A DNA stretch of 64,000 nucleotides, taken from contig CM032133.1 of NCBI GenBank assembly GCA_018894105.1, positions 62,001-126,000 on the forward strand. The letters run 5' to 3'. The position numbers and the translations under genes are program-made. The stretch comes from Jacaranda mimosifolia (Eukaryota > Streptophyta > Magnoliopsida > Lamiales > Bignoniaceae). The number at the start of each line of letters is the position of its first letter. The first letter of the stretch is position 1. Shown here piece after piece: positions 34,870 to 46,975 of this stretch. The notes below the pieces were generated by a model. The model had not been told where the DNA came from and made no database searches. It worked only from the letters and a program-made list of their open reading frames with translations.

Positions 34870-37672
34870 GGAGAGGGAAAAAAAAGGAAGAAAAGAAAAG
34901 AAAAGAAAAAGATAACATAACAAAGTAAAATCGTAAGGCACTTGACAAGGAAAGATGCCAATACTCTTAATGGTTATTTGCACACACAATCGTATTCTCT
35001 GCCCCCCTTCTCTGCTTTTCTCCCGTCCTATAATTTCTTCTTTCATTCATTCTTTCATTCATTCCCATTCTCCCCTCATTCTATATTATATGTTTCTTTC
35101 TTCTCCTTACTTTCTAACATTAGAAAGTATTTCTGCAATAATTTGGTACCCATTATTTGCATTGGTTTAGGTTGTGTTGCATTTTTCTTTAACAATTTCC
35201 TAAAACGAAATGGCTTGTTCAGAAACAGCCAAAATCGTCCAACCTTTCTCAATCAACTCTCTCAGATCTGCCCAAAGGTATTCTTACTATAGAATCTTAA
35301 ACCTCTTCTCTTTTCTGGGATCAACATCTCTGGCCAAGAAGTAATACTCTGTTAACAAGATAATTTCGCCTACCAGCCGCCATCTGCCACTATAATTGTA
35401 GTTTCCTCCAATGTTGTCAATGAAAAGAAGCTTAAGTCCACTTTTCTGTGCCCAATTAGGTATCTTTTTATTTCTCAATTCATTTCTTAGTGCTCTCATT
35501 CTTTATTAGAAGGAGTACTTATGTTTTTGTTGTCTGATTTATTTTATCTATATTGGTGATTGCATGCGCTTGTGTTCTTCTAGTTAAAGTTTGGAAATGG
35601 GAGAAAGTTTTTAGTTTTCTTTTGCTATATCTGGAGTTACCCTCAATCCTCATCTGATTATGATTATATTATTGCATTCATCTTATCAAAAATGAAATTA
35701 GATGGGTTTTAAAATTTTGTAGCTATAAAAGGCTAAATTATGTATGTTCGTCTGAAGTTGATAACAAAAGAAGAAGGGTTGGAATTGTATGAGTACATGG
35801 CTTTGGGAAGAGTCTTTAAGGATATGTGTACCCAAATGTATTAAAAAGCCAAAATGGTTGGATTCATTCATATGTATAATGGCCAAGAAGTTGTATCAAC
35901 TGGCTTTATCAAGCTCTTGAAGAAAGAAGACTGCGTGGTTAGTATTTACCACGATCATGTCCATGCATTGAGCAAAGGTGTCCCGGCTTGTCAAGTCGTG
36001 AGTGAGCTCTTTAACAAGACCATTGGTTGCAACAGGGGCTAGGATGGATAAATGCCAATGTTCTCCAAGGATCACAACCTTTTAGGTGGCCTTGCTTTCA
36101 TCAGTGAAGGCATTTCTGTTGCAACAAGGGATACCTTCACTAGCAAATATAAGAGAGAATTTTTGAAGAAGGATTGTAATGAGGTGACATTAGCATTTTT
36201 TGGAGATAGAACTTGCAACAACGTCCAATTCTTTGAATCCTTGAATATGGCTGCATTATGGAAGCTCCCCATTGTGTTTGTTGTTGAGAATAATTTATGG
36301 GAAATTAGGATGTCCCATTTGAGGGCCACATCTGATCCTCAAATTTGGAAGAAAGGACCAGCATTTAGGATGCATGGGGTTCATGTTGATGGATGTGTTA
36401 AAGGTGAAGGAGGTCACCAAGGATGCTATTGCTAGGGCTAGAAGAGGTGAAGGTCCAATAATGGTAGAAGGTGAGACTTATAGGTTCAGAGGACACTCTT
36501 TGGCCGGCGTTGATGAGTTTCGTGACCCTGGTGAGCATTTTGAATGATGTCTACGACATAAACTTCTTTTATTCCAACCATTTGAGAAGTTTTTAGACTT
36601 TAGTATTTGCTTTTATAATGAAAAGATTGTTTTTGAAACCTATTCTGGAGTTAATCTGATAAACTATTCACTTGAATGAGACGTCAATCTGTCATTATAT
36701 TCTTGACGAAAAGTGAGATTAGTAAAGTATATGTTTTTTGCAGTTGGCAATCATTCCAATGGGCACCACAGGATTAGGTATTTTCTTCTAGAAATATTTA
36801 TTTATCTAGATCATAGTAGTCAAAGAACATTATCCATGGGTTTTTGAAGAAGTAAAACTCATGATCACATCATTTTTCTTAGAGATGGTTGTGTGAGGTC
36901 CAGAATATGATACATGGAATGACTTTTGCCTACCTAGCTTATTATACTGCCCTGGAAAGCTTGATTTTTGTCCTAAATGTTATTCTAATACTTTGGTAAG
37001 ATTATGCCAATTATATCTGCACTACATATTTAGACTATGTTAGAGCCAAATGCTGGTATTTTGTCAGCCAAATTATTCCCGACATTTATTTTGTGCATAA
37101 CCCTCTTATAGGGAATTCTTTGTTTCATATTTGGTGTATGAAAAAAAAAATTCCTACTATTGAGAAGTCAAAGAAAAATCTACATAGGCCATGCTCCATG
37201 AATGTTTGTTAATTTTGATGAGACATGCCTTCTTAAGAAAATATAGGATATGAGTCCCTGTATTCTCCTTTGTTGTAGCCTGAAGATGCATTATGGCTAT
37301 TACAGATAGCTAAGAGACTGGTCCAAACTATAGATAACTTAACAAATGCTAGACCAACTCTAGGAATTAGGTCTATTCAGCTTATTCATAAAATGTGTTG
37401 TTTGTATAAGTTGCCTAAAGCTGACAACCATAAGACATGATTAATAAATATCATTACAGTTCTAGTCATTATTTTGCATGCTTTTGATTCGATATCAATG
37501 TCCTTAGGCATCATGAATTTGTAAGTACTCATATCATAAAGTATTTCCGTTCTAATTTGGGTAAAGTTGATAACATCCATGTTATTACTATATTTGTTTA
37601 CTATGGTAGCTGAGAAGGCTCATTATGCTACAAGAGATCCCATCACTGCATTGAAGAAATATATAATGGAAT
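34866..37672 (+). repeat. Arm 1 of a large imperfect inverted repeat
   Basis: This segment is repeated in inverse orientation at about 54,898-57,200. Shared landmarks are the purine-run edge (34,866-34,905), the Cys-free CT-rich leader (35,000-35,100), a minus-strand exon-like stretch (35,200-35,500), PDH exon 2 and the following intron. Similarity stops at ATATAATGGAA in PDH exon 3. Confidence 0.88.
35190..35499 (-). pseudogene. Unrecognised exon-like fragment X, divergent to PDH, arm 1
   Basis: On the - strand a frame reads ILLTEYYFLARDVDPRKEK. The matching place in arm 2 reads MILLTEYCFLARDVDPRKDE and continues ELKILQQEYL, VDLGELIERGWMILAVAEQA. The text looks protein-like and is conserved between arms. 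I do not recognise the family. It points away from the PDH exons, so it may be a piece of a second gene captured or overlapped at the 5' side. Confidence 0.45.
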
Positions 37673-37885
37673 AATTTGGCAAGTGAAGCAGAGTTGAAAG
37701 CCATAGAGAAAAAGATCAATGATGAAGTTGAAGAAGCTGTTGAGTTTGTTGATAAAAGCCCTCTTCCAGCCCGGAGTCAATTGCTAGAGAATGTATATGT
37801 AGATCCCAGGGGATGTGGAATTGGACCTGATTGACAGAATAGATGTGAGGATCTAAAATTTATTGAAGGCGATGCTCTGGTCTAA
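35756..37885 (+). pseudogene. PDH-E1 ALPHA: Plastid-type pyruvate dehydrogenase E1 alpha pseudogene, intron-bearing
   Basis: Exon 2 (about 35,756-36,530) reads [100 protein letters not shown]. Intron 36,531-37,610 has GT-AG ends (GTGAGC, GGTAG), and exon 3 runs to stop 37,883-37,885. The GDGTCNNGQF thiamine-diphosphate motif reads GDRTCNN. The family protein makes acetyl-CoA in chloroplasts for fatty acid synthesis with E1 beta. Breaks: TAA after MY (about 35,842), TAG at GCNRG, a frameshift near 36,393, one in exon 3 near 37,672, and TGA at GPD. The intron shows DNA duplication, not retroposition. Exon 1 with the transit peptide is not seen. Confidence 0.9.
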
Positions 37886-38927
37886 CCTCAATTTGGTAGT
37901 GAAACCAACTACACGAGATGGTTTTTCTAGTTAAGCTAAGACATTGCTGCATTTAGAAAGTATTAATGATAGAAGGGACAAGCTTACTAGTCTTTAGTTT
38001 CTGGTGTGCGCATAAATGCGTATGTGGACTTGTTTGTCCAAGCATTTCAATGTTTCAATTTTGGTCTCTCGTTTTTTTTATGGTTCTCATTATTATTGGA
38101 TATATTTTTGGATACTGCTCGATATAGCAACCCAAGAAGGCATTATTTTCCTATCAAAATCTCTGCTTATCTTTTAATAGTATATTTCTCATGCTAAGAC
38201 CCTAAATCATGTACTTGATGTATATGCATGCAAGTCATGAGACTTGGAATAATGGATGGTTTGGTTTACACGGAAACCAGCTTTTTCCACTTCCACAAAC
38301 AACATTTTTGAAGCATCAAATTCATCTGTCAAAGGCGAAAGATCATAAATAAGTAATCATCAAATTCCTCACTCTACATGCATTGCCAGACTAGCTATCA
38401 AATTGGACCTCTCCGTCTGGGGGGTGATAACTTATCTGCTATTCCATCCGAAGACATTAATTATCAATCATTTGGAGCTAATCAACCATTTCATCTTTGC
38501 TTTCAATAGAGAAAATCTGAAACATAAATTACTATCAATTTAGGCTTTCAATCAGAAGGGGCCACCAGCTTCCACAAAATAATACTCCTGCTTGCGTCAA
38601 TAGTTTAGTATTATAATTGAATACAGAACGTTCTATGAGATTTAATATAATAATTGTTGATGATATTTCTTTCTATGAAAAATTTATCATAGAGAAAGAT
38701 GGATGTTATCACTATGATTGCTATCGGCACGCATACATATAAGGTGAAGGAGAAGGAAAAATGGAAAAGGAACATCTTAAATACTTCATAAAATTTTTCA
38801 TTCCTTTCAATTTGGCATTCTATAAATATTTCTTTGTTCATGAATTTTTTTTAAAATCAAAATTAAAGCCAAATTGTAGGATCAAGGATAAATTAAAAAA
38901 AATATTAATTGAGTTTTTAGATAATAA
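37886..38927. other. 3' flank of PDH pseudogene, no gene seen
   Basis: AT-rich. The first few hundred bases probably represent the old PDH 3' UTR and flank. Nothing coding is evident; 38,400-38,580 is slightly more GC-rich without a recognisable motif. Confidence 0.4.
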
Positions 38928-39780
38928 CACTACAAAAAAAATTAGTTGTAGCAATCATTATTATTGGTTGCTAAAAGCAAGAAAATGGTCGCTATAATCT
39001 TTAGGGACCAAAACAAAGTTGGTCACAACAGGGTAGCTATTAAAAGTGCTCAGTGGCTAATTACTACCTTGGTCGCTGAAGGGTGCATGTTTAGTGACCA
39101 TCCAATAATAGTCACTAAAGATAGAATAATCAATGACAAGTTTTTTACTTGCTAGTGTAGAAGTTCGTGGTCGCTATAACATTAGCATGGTTTCTATAAT
39201 TACGCATATAGTGACCATATCATTTTGGTTGGTAACAATTTATTTCTTTAGCAACTAAGTAATCAGTTGCAATAGTTTTTAAATGGTGGCAACAATTATG
39301 TTATTTAATATGTTTTAGTGAGCAAATTGCAACGGTAAAGCATTATTTTTGAAGAATTTTTTTTAGCAATGAAATAATTAATTGCAATAATTACAATTTT
39401 GTCATAAAGCTTATTACATGTTTATGATTTAGTGACCAAAAATGTATCTATTGGTTGCTAATATGTATATATTAGAATCCAAATAGTGCTTGCAAAAAAA
39501 AAAAATTAGTTGGTTGCTAAGATGTACGCATTCACAACCAAATAGTAGTCGCAAAATAGTTTGAATTGGCTAGTAAAATTTATGTATTACTAACTCAAAT
39601 AATGGCTGCAAAAACAAATTAAGTTTGTTGCTAACATGCATGCACTATAAATCAAATAATGATTATATAAAAAATTGAAATCGATTGCTAATGTAATAAA
39701 TAGTTACTGCAAAATTAATTTGAATCAACACCTAATGTTTATAAAATAACAATCTAATGTTGATTACAAACTATTACAAA
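38928..39780 (+). mobile_element. CACTA-like transposon end with subterminal repeats
   Basis: Begins CACTACAAAAAAAATTAG, the terminal motif of plant En/Spm (CACTA) elements. Many subterminal motifs follow, such as TGGTCGCTA, GTGACCA and TTGGTTGCTAA, on both strands. From 39,451 to about 39,745 a 56-59-bp unit recurs about five times. No matching right terminus or 3-bp duplication was found, so the extent is open. No transposase is seen. Confidence 0.6.
39451..39745 (+). repeat. Five diverged tandem units of about 58 bp
   Basis: The anchor TTGGTTGCTAA and variants occur at 39,451, 39,510, 39,566, 39,624 and 39,681. Each is followed by an ATGTATGCATT-like part and then a variant of AACCAAATAGTGGTTGCAAAA. 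Confidence 0.65.
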
Positions 39781-40672
39781 GAAAACCATATTGAATACTC
39801 TTCAAATTTCCCTCCATATTTCTTCGTATGACTCTTGAAATATATCTTTGGACTTGAAATAGTTGAAAATGACATAAATATTGTGAATATGTTCAATAAC
39901 CATTGCAACAAGTTGCAATAGAAATATTATTCAAACATATTCCATGCTTGTTAATTAATTAACCATAATCAACCATTTTTCAACGAATATCCTCATTAGG
40001 ATTAGCCTGTAGTCAAGAGGTCATGCAGAAATATTCAGTTTAAGTCAAATAAAGAAAAAGACATAAATGATAAAACTACAAAAATAAAATTTTATATAGA
40101 AAATTAAACTAAGATAGTGTCACCTTAAATTAATCAAAAAACGTATATATGGTTTTATCAAAATATGTTTCACAATATCCAACCTAATAAACTCAAGGAA
40201 GAATATCAAAATGACCAAGTTCAAAGTTAGTCCAACTATATGTCTAGAAGCTGAAAATTAAAGAAAGTAGGCTTAGATTACTTTAGTGGACCTTAATCAC
40301 CTCCTTTACTTTTGTCCAAACTTAAGTGCTTTTGTCCTATTTTTGTATAAGAAAAGAGATTGTTGTCAGTGGGAAATGGATCCATATTATCTTCAATTAT
40401 TTGCTTTTACTCATGCATACTTTAATAGCAATTCTATCTTGTTCAGAAGAGAGACAATGATAAAACCAAAATGTAAAAGGATTTTTCGGCAATGCCCTTT
40501 CTCATTTTCACACTCATATATCCTTCATTATTTTAAGTGCTCCTTCATCAACTTTTTTCTTCTCAGAGACTAAAGAATCCTAATCGTCTTTGAAGAGTAG
40601 GAAAGAGATCAGAATTTAGATTTTAACAGCAAAGAAATTTGACATCATCAAACTTTGTCCAAGTACCATCAG
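39781..40672. other. AT-rich stretch without recognised gene
   Basis: No convincing coding frame or RNA gene. It may be the interior of the CACTA-like element. The last eight bases (40,665-40,672) are the left target duplication of the MITE that follows. Confidence 0.4.
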
Positions 40673-41321
40673 TAGACATGGCAATGGGTCCGGGTAGACC
40701 TGGTCCCCGCCTCGGACCTGCCCCTAATGGGGCGGGTTAGGAGTCAAATAAACAGGTTATGGGGCGGGTTACGGGTCCTAATTTTATGGACTCGGATGGG
40801 TCCGGTGCGGGTTACGGGTTTAAGTAAACCCGCCCCGTATAATTAATATATAATAATTATAAATATATTATATATAATATATGTACATAAAACATAAAAA
40901 AATTAGGATTATAATAGTATATATATTTCATGAAATAAATAATAATTTTGTACTCATTCAATCATCATAAAAATGATAAAAAAATATACTAAAATCAATT
41001 AATATGGATATTTTATTTTAAAATTTGAAAAATAGTGTTAGAAATTTATTGTATAATGGATTCTAATTTTCTATACATGTATACATATTATTTGTGTATG
41101 TATATCTTAATCAATTTTGAAAACATGCGAGTTGTAAAATTATATATTTTAATAAAAAAAGCACAAAAAAAGAAAGAAAAAAAAAGAAAAATAGGTTTGG
41201 TGGGCTAGACACGCCGGATTATGAGCCTAAAGCGGGGCGGGGTGGGGTGGGTCCCGAGTCCAAATAGAAGTAGGCGGGGTGGGTTTCGGGTCCTGTCAAA
41301 CCCGCCCCGTTGCCACCCCTA
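40673..41321. mobile_element. hAT-type MITE, 649 bp, with 8-bp target duplication
   Basis: Ends read TAGACATGGCAATGGG and CCCGTTGCCACCCCTA, imperfect inverted repeats (consensus TAGGGGTGGCAACGGG). ACCATCAG flanks both sides (40,665-40,672 and 41,322-41,329), and 8 bp is the hAT duplication length. GC-rich arms with GGGGCGGGTTACGGG motifs enclose an AT-rich core. No transposase, so it is non-autonomous. Confidence 0.85.
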
Positions 41322-41329
41322 ACCATCAG

Positions 41330-42093
41330 TTAATAAACTTTAATGTTAGAACTCAACATAATGGCAATGAAACTATGTATAGTGATGATATAAATAGCAA
41401 TAGAACAAGATTGAATCCACAAAATACTCTAAGGGTGCCGAGATCTCCTGAAGACTACCAGAATTGGAAAGTAGGTGTACCCATACTATATCTTAAATAA
41501 ATATAGCCTAATATATTCAGCAAATTTAAGAAATTATTGAAACTTCAAATGATTTTCAGCAATCTTTCACTAACCATGAACTAAAAGATAGCTCTAGAAA
41601 ATAATCTTTTTGTTGCCAAAAATGAATAAGACATTAAATTGCAATTTAAATGATCAACTTAACATCGACTAGAGCGAAGCCCCAAAATTCAAATAACTTC
41701 AAACATTTTATTGGCTTTATTATTTTTCTTTACACATTTATCATGTACTCTATCGTTGTAGTCTAACACCAAAACAGGCACCAACTATGGATCCTATCCC
41801 TATTCACTGCATGTTTCTAACAATAACACAATAACCATGAAATAAGAGAAAGAAACATCATTATTGACCAACATATCTCTTGATATGAGAGATCACATCT
41901 AGAAGATTCAATGAATTAGAACAAATTCTACTAACATATTGACCAACACTTAACAATTGGAAAGCGAAAGGAAAAGAAAAGGAATAAACAAATGAAAAGG
42001 TTTGATACAATAAAATTAGAAGATCGCAAGGAGATTGTTATCAAAGACTATGTAAGTTGAGGATGAAACTTGATTTTCTGAAAAAATATGTAT
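41330..42093. other. Stretch without recognised gene before Copia-2
   Basis: AT-rich, with no long open frame, RNA gene or recognised repeat. It ends at the TTATT target duplication (42,094-42,098). Confidence 0.4.
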
Positions 42094-42098
42094 TATTT

Positions 42099-44294
42099 GT
42101 TGGAATAGTGCCCCGCAACCAATGAGATTGGCATGTAAACTATTTTACTTATGATATAATTTTGATTGAATAATATTCATTATAAATGGCCGTCTTCATC
42201 TCATGTTTATATTTCTTCAATGGCATTTGGTTGAAGCCCTTATATCACACAAGACTACAGGACTTAGTCACACACTAGGTGGTGATCATGAAACAAGTCT
42301 TACACGGTCGCGATCTTTAATATCCCAAGTCATAGAATCCTATGAGACAGGGCATCTAAGATTCAGATAGACTTGCACTAACGATGCATAAATCCAATGG
42401 TTGAATATTGCTCCATTTCATGAGCAAACCATATGAGATATGAGTGCGTGTTAGTGGATGCTTGTTAAAGAACGAGTTCACTGAAGGCTCACCCTGAGAA
42501 TCCACTAGATAGTCATAGTGGCAAGTCGATAGTGCCAAGTTTTCCAACTTAAACTTTAGTCCTTTGATATGAGGATCTATGATAACCTTATGTTTAGGTT
42601 CTCATGCGTTGACTCTTCCTTGACCACTTGTGGGTCTTTTGGGTTGAGGTTGGATATAAGTTACTTAGACATAGAGATTTGTGAGATCCAAGATGGGATC
42701 CGACTCCTCATCGTTTGGGAGGGCTAGTGCATCTCCTATGTATTCTATAATGATCGATTTCAAGAAATCCTTGCACAAAGTAGTATGACAATTTGAAAAA
42801 TAAGTTTTCCAAAGATGAGGTCTTAAATGGGAATCAAATATTGGGAATAGAAACATAGTATCGAAGCTATTAGAGAACAGGTAAATATCATGCCCTAGGC
42901 CTCTTGCGGGAGATAGGAGATGAAAGGATCGTATATAGTACGCGTAGAGCTAGAATGGTTCACCAATAGCATATTTATTTCGGCCAATTACTTGAGCTCC
43001 ATGGGTTTGAGGTTGGACATCAACTATAGAGATTGGGTACTCTTCAATTAATGAGATCAATTGAATTGAGTTATTAGTTTAAAGGAATTTAAACTAATGT
43101 GAATATTTCGATATTCTAAATATCACAAGAGTTGTGAGGCCTATGTTCAATGAATGGTAGAACCTAATGGGTTACATACAAAAGCCAATTGGTAATTCTA
43201 CTTGGTGAAGGGAATTTTCTAAGAGTTAGAAAGATTCCACTATGATCAATTTTGAGGAGAAAAATGGTTAACTAATTTTTGGTCATTTTGGCTGGATCAA
43301 TTTAATTGTTAAATATGATCTAAACAATTTAAAGAGTTAAATTAGACCAATTAAATTAATGAGTTAATTTAATTAATTTAATTGGTGCCATATGACAAAT
43401 TAATTTGTCAACTTAAGGAGCTAAGTTAAAAATTACTAGCTTAAAGAGTTAAGCTAATTAACTTAAAAGTTAAGTCAAAGGTTAATTAATTAAATTAAAG
43501 TGTTTAATTTAAGTAAAATGAAGAATTAATTTTGGAGGAAAAATTCAAATGAAGAATTCATTTGGAGTGCATTAGAATTTATTTAGATGATGCTTCATGA
43601 GATGAAATGAAAATTTCAAATGAAATTCAAATGCATCTTAAATTCACATGCAACTTGCTTGCAAGTTGGCAAGCAAGTGGGGCCAACCTCATGGGAAGTG
43701 TGATGCCACCTAAGCATTTTATATCTAATTGTTAGATTCCATTTTTCCCTCAAATTTTGTGTGTGCTCCCTCATGTGTTGAAACTTCACATCTTCTTCAT
43801 CTCCTACCTCCAAAATCAGTCTTCATCCTCTCTCATCTCTCCTTGATTTTTCAGCTAATCTAGGAGATGTTTGGATTAGCCATTGGTGTGTGGATCATTG
43901 CATTAGAGGTAAGACAATTAGATTGTTTTGCTTTTGGAGATCCACTGTCAAGGCAGAAAGTTTGGAGGAGCATTTCCAAACCTTGTCAACATCTTTTTTA
44001 GCTAAGATTTTTATAGTAGCTTCCCTAAATGTTGAGGACATTGTGTGAAAATTTCAGAATTTTTGGAGGTGATTTGATTGGGCAATCGTTGCCACTTTGC
44101 CGTTGCACTGCAAGAAGATAGCTATGACTTGTTCAAGTGTTCTTCCATTCTACTTTGAATTTTTGAGCAATCAAGGTAATTGTCATCCAAATCTAGATTA
44201 ATAGCATGATTAGATCCTTGGTTTCGAGTGTAGCCTAGTTAATTTGGCATTATTATGCTTTGATTGTTAGATCCTAGTACTATATTTGACTTTA
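42099..44294 (+). repeat. Copia-2 5' LTR (2,196 bp)
   Basis: Starts TGTTGGAATAG and ends ACTTTA, where the terminal CA has mutated to TA. Near 43,708-43,725 the hairpin second arm and TATA box seen in the 3' LTR are missing. A stretch of about 48 bp near 42,140-42,190 is absent from the 3' LTR. Confidence 0.92.
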
Positions 44295-44295
44295 A

Positions 44296-44310
44296 GTGGT
44301 ATCGAAGCCT
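44296..44310 (+). other. Copia-2 primer-binding site (tRNA-iMet type)
   Basis: TGGTATCGAAGCC follows the 5' LTR after two bases and differs at two positions from the initiator-Met tRNA complement. Confidence 0.82.
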
Positions 44311-46273
44311 AATTCATGCTTTAATTTTAATTTTTGTTTGATTGATTCAAGTGATGAATTGATCTAGATCTCCAAATACTTGATCTAATTTATGGATTGG
44401 AGTGTTAGGATAATGATGCTTGTGGTTCCATTGATGATGAATTAAATTATGCTAATATGTGTTTTAAGTGTAAATTCATATGTTTAGCATGTTTTAATTC
44501 ATAGTTGCTAATGTTGAATGTTGATTTGACATTAGTTGATGTTATATGTTGATATAGCATGTTAAATTTGGCATTAAGGTGTTCTAATCATTTTTTATCC
44601 AATTTGATTGAAAATTATTGGAGATTTTTGGAGAATAGTGATTCTCACTTAAACTTGATTTTTGAAGCAGGTTTGAGCACTTGAAATTCCATTTTTAAAA
44701 AGTGTTTTGAGTATGGAATTTCATCTATAATGTGTGATTTGATGTTTAGGAAGTATCCTAAAAAATTTTGTGCACAAAAATTGAGCCAAAAACAAGATGA
44801 CTCGGAGCTAACCTTGAAACAGGGGAACTGCCAGCCCTGGCCGAGTGCTGGCCGAGTAGTGAGCGTGGCTATGCACCTAGGCCAAGCAAACAGTGGCCAG
44901 CTTTGATTTTGCTCAAGTCAAGGCATGTTTTTTGTGGTTTTTTGTGACCAAAAGTATATTAAATCATGCTACATAGATGCACAAGTGTTGTGCAAGTTTT
45001 CAAAATTATGTTTAACATTTTTTATTGCTTTTAAAATCTTGTTAAAGTTAATCTTCAATAATGATGCATAAATGTTATGCTTATTCTTTCTTGGCCAATT
45101 AATTGTTTATGATATAAGCATTTAATTGTTAGAATTGAATGTTAATTCTTGATTTATTTATTGTTCATTTAATTGTTTAATGGATAATGAATGAATAGGG
45201 ATGATCATAAGCCTTTAATATTGATTTTATTTGTTTCAAATTATTGAAAAGGTTTGTATTAATATTGGGACTTCCATGCCTCTTAATTTCTATCTTGTAA
45301 ATGTTATGGGAGTAAAACTGCTAGGAGTGAGGATTTCTTTCTCATATAATGTTACAAGGAGCAAAGAAGACCATTGGAGGCATGAAGACCCATGAATTTA
45401 TGGGATACATTTATGTAATAGTTAGATTTAATCAAACCACTTAAAATCAACTAAGTGGTGCACCTATGGCTCTAAAGTGCACTATTTGGTTAAGGCTCAT
45501 GGTCATCCCACCCTAGGAGCATGCTAGGCGCATTTACTTATTTATGCTTTACATATCCTATTGAGCTGTGAGATGCATGGTTATGATATAGAAAACCTAA
45601 ATAAGAAGATAAAATTGGTGAGATCTTTGCAAGCAACAAAATCCCTCCACTTAGAAAGTCTATGTGCTTCTAAAATATTAAGTCAAAGTGGATAAAAATT
45701 AAAAAGAGTTTTAATTAATCCATGCCTTCTGCCAATAGTATGTGACATGACGATGCTACCATCTTTATGTGATGGCACTCGGTCATGAGGGTTACATTTA
45801 GGTGGAAAGTTGTGATCATATACTTAGCATATGATGCACCTTTGATTTGAGACTTCCCATGCATTGGCACTCGGTCATGAGGGATGTCGTGGAGCGATCT
45901 CGAATCAAAGTTTGATTGGTAGGTTTGACTTAACACTTAGTAATGTAGATGAAGCATGACACATGGGTCTATATGAAAAGTGAGGCAAAATATATCAAGA
46001 GTTACATGAGATGCAACACTAGCAAAAGTTGCTTACCTTTTGATTATTTGTGGATAGCACTCAGTCATAGGGGTTCACTTCAAGTCCTTATGATCTTGAT
46101 TCTCACTAGGAAAAATGATTTCCCGAATTCTTCCAGGGGGTGAAGAATTTGATAAAATACTAGGAGAAAAATATGCTTGAGAAACCATGAACATGTTGTC
46201 AATATCAATATTCAATCACATGCTTATACTTTTCTTTTCGCCTTCTATAAATTTTTGAAATCTCAAACTCAAA
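44311..46273 (+). other. Copia-2 long untranslated leader
   Basis: About 2 kb with no gene. It has a locally GC-richer patch (44,815-44,895) like that of Copia-1, and three direct repeats before gag. Confidence 0.75.
45773..46077 (+). repeat. Three spaced direct repeats in the Copia-2 leader
   Basis: The core CACTCGGTCATGAGGG occurs at about 45,776, 45,867 and (variant CACTCAGTCATAGGGG) 46,058. Spacing is about 91 and 191 bp. The last lies about 200 bp before gag, the same arrangement as in Copia-1. Confidence 0.75.
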
Positions 46274-46975
46274 ATGGCTAAAAACCCACTCAACATCATT
46301 GTGGAAACCAATAATCTAACTAGGCCTAACTTCTGCTATTAGTTGAGGAACCTCAAAATTGTTATTAATTCTGAAAAGAAGACCTACATTCTTGATCAAA
46401 GTCCGCCGAACACCAATGGCGATGAAGCTATTGATGAGGCCCATGAAATTTTCATAAAGCTTGTGGATGATGATCTGCAAACGAGGTATCTCATGATGGC
46501 ATCTATGACCAATGAGCTCCAAAAGAATCATGAGCACATGAAACATGCTAGCGAGATTTACACACACCTACAAGAGTTGTATGGTGTTCAAACTAGACAC
46601 GAAAGGTTCGCTTTATCTAGGGAGCTCTTTAGGTCTAGAATAAATGAGGGCATAAGTGTCCATGACCATAAGCTAAACATGATCGGGCTAATTGAGAAGC
46701 TTTGTCAATTGGACGTAATCATGGACAATGACCTCTATGTGGATTTGATCCTACAATCATTGCCAAGCTCATTCGACCAATTTCACATAAACTTTGACAT
46801 GTCAAAGCAAGAAGGGACGATTAATGAATTGGTTAGCATATTGGTAACTGTCGAGGCAACGATGAAAAAAGATAAGCCACTTATGCTTGCATCCTCCTCT
46901 AAGTCTAACCTAAGGGTCCTAGAAACGGAGGTGAAAGGAAGAAGAGTTCTTTCTCTAAAAGGAAGCAACCCTTGA
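46274..46975 (+). pseudogene. Copia-2 gag (UBN2-type)
   Basis: ATG 46,274 (MAKNPLNIIVETNNL). A TAG near 46,338 falls in the NFxxWLRNLKI block, followed by an open run from 46,343 to 46,975 with LMMASMTNELQ and QELYGVQTRHERFALSRELFRS. A frameshift in the basic linker after KSNL (about 46,915) moves the zinc knuckle to another frame. Confidence 0.88.

Noticed and set aside
34942..35292. 116-codon open frame in the CT-rich region of arm 1
   Set aside because: Phe/Ser-rich from CT-rich DNA, overlaps the likely PDH 5' region, and is not conserved as a frame in arm 2.
37386..37580. Open frame conserved between both PDH arms (64 and 60 codons)
   Set aside because: It lies inside the PDH intron and is conserved because the arms are duplicates; no start, splice or family evidence supports a gene.
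39139..39162. CTAGTG at 39,162 as the right end of a 230-bp CACTA MITE
   Set aside because: Flanking triplets do not match (TAA versus TAG) and subterminal repeats continue to the right.
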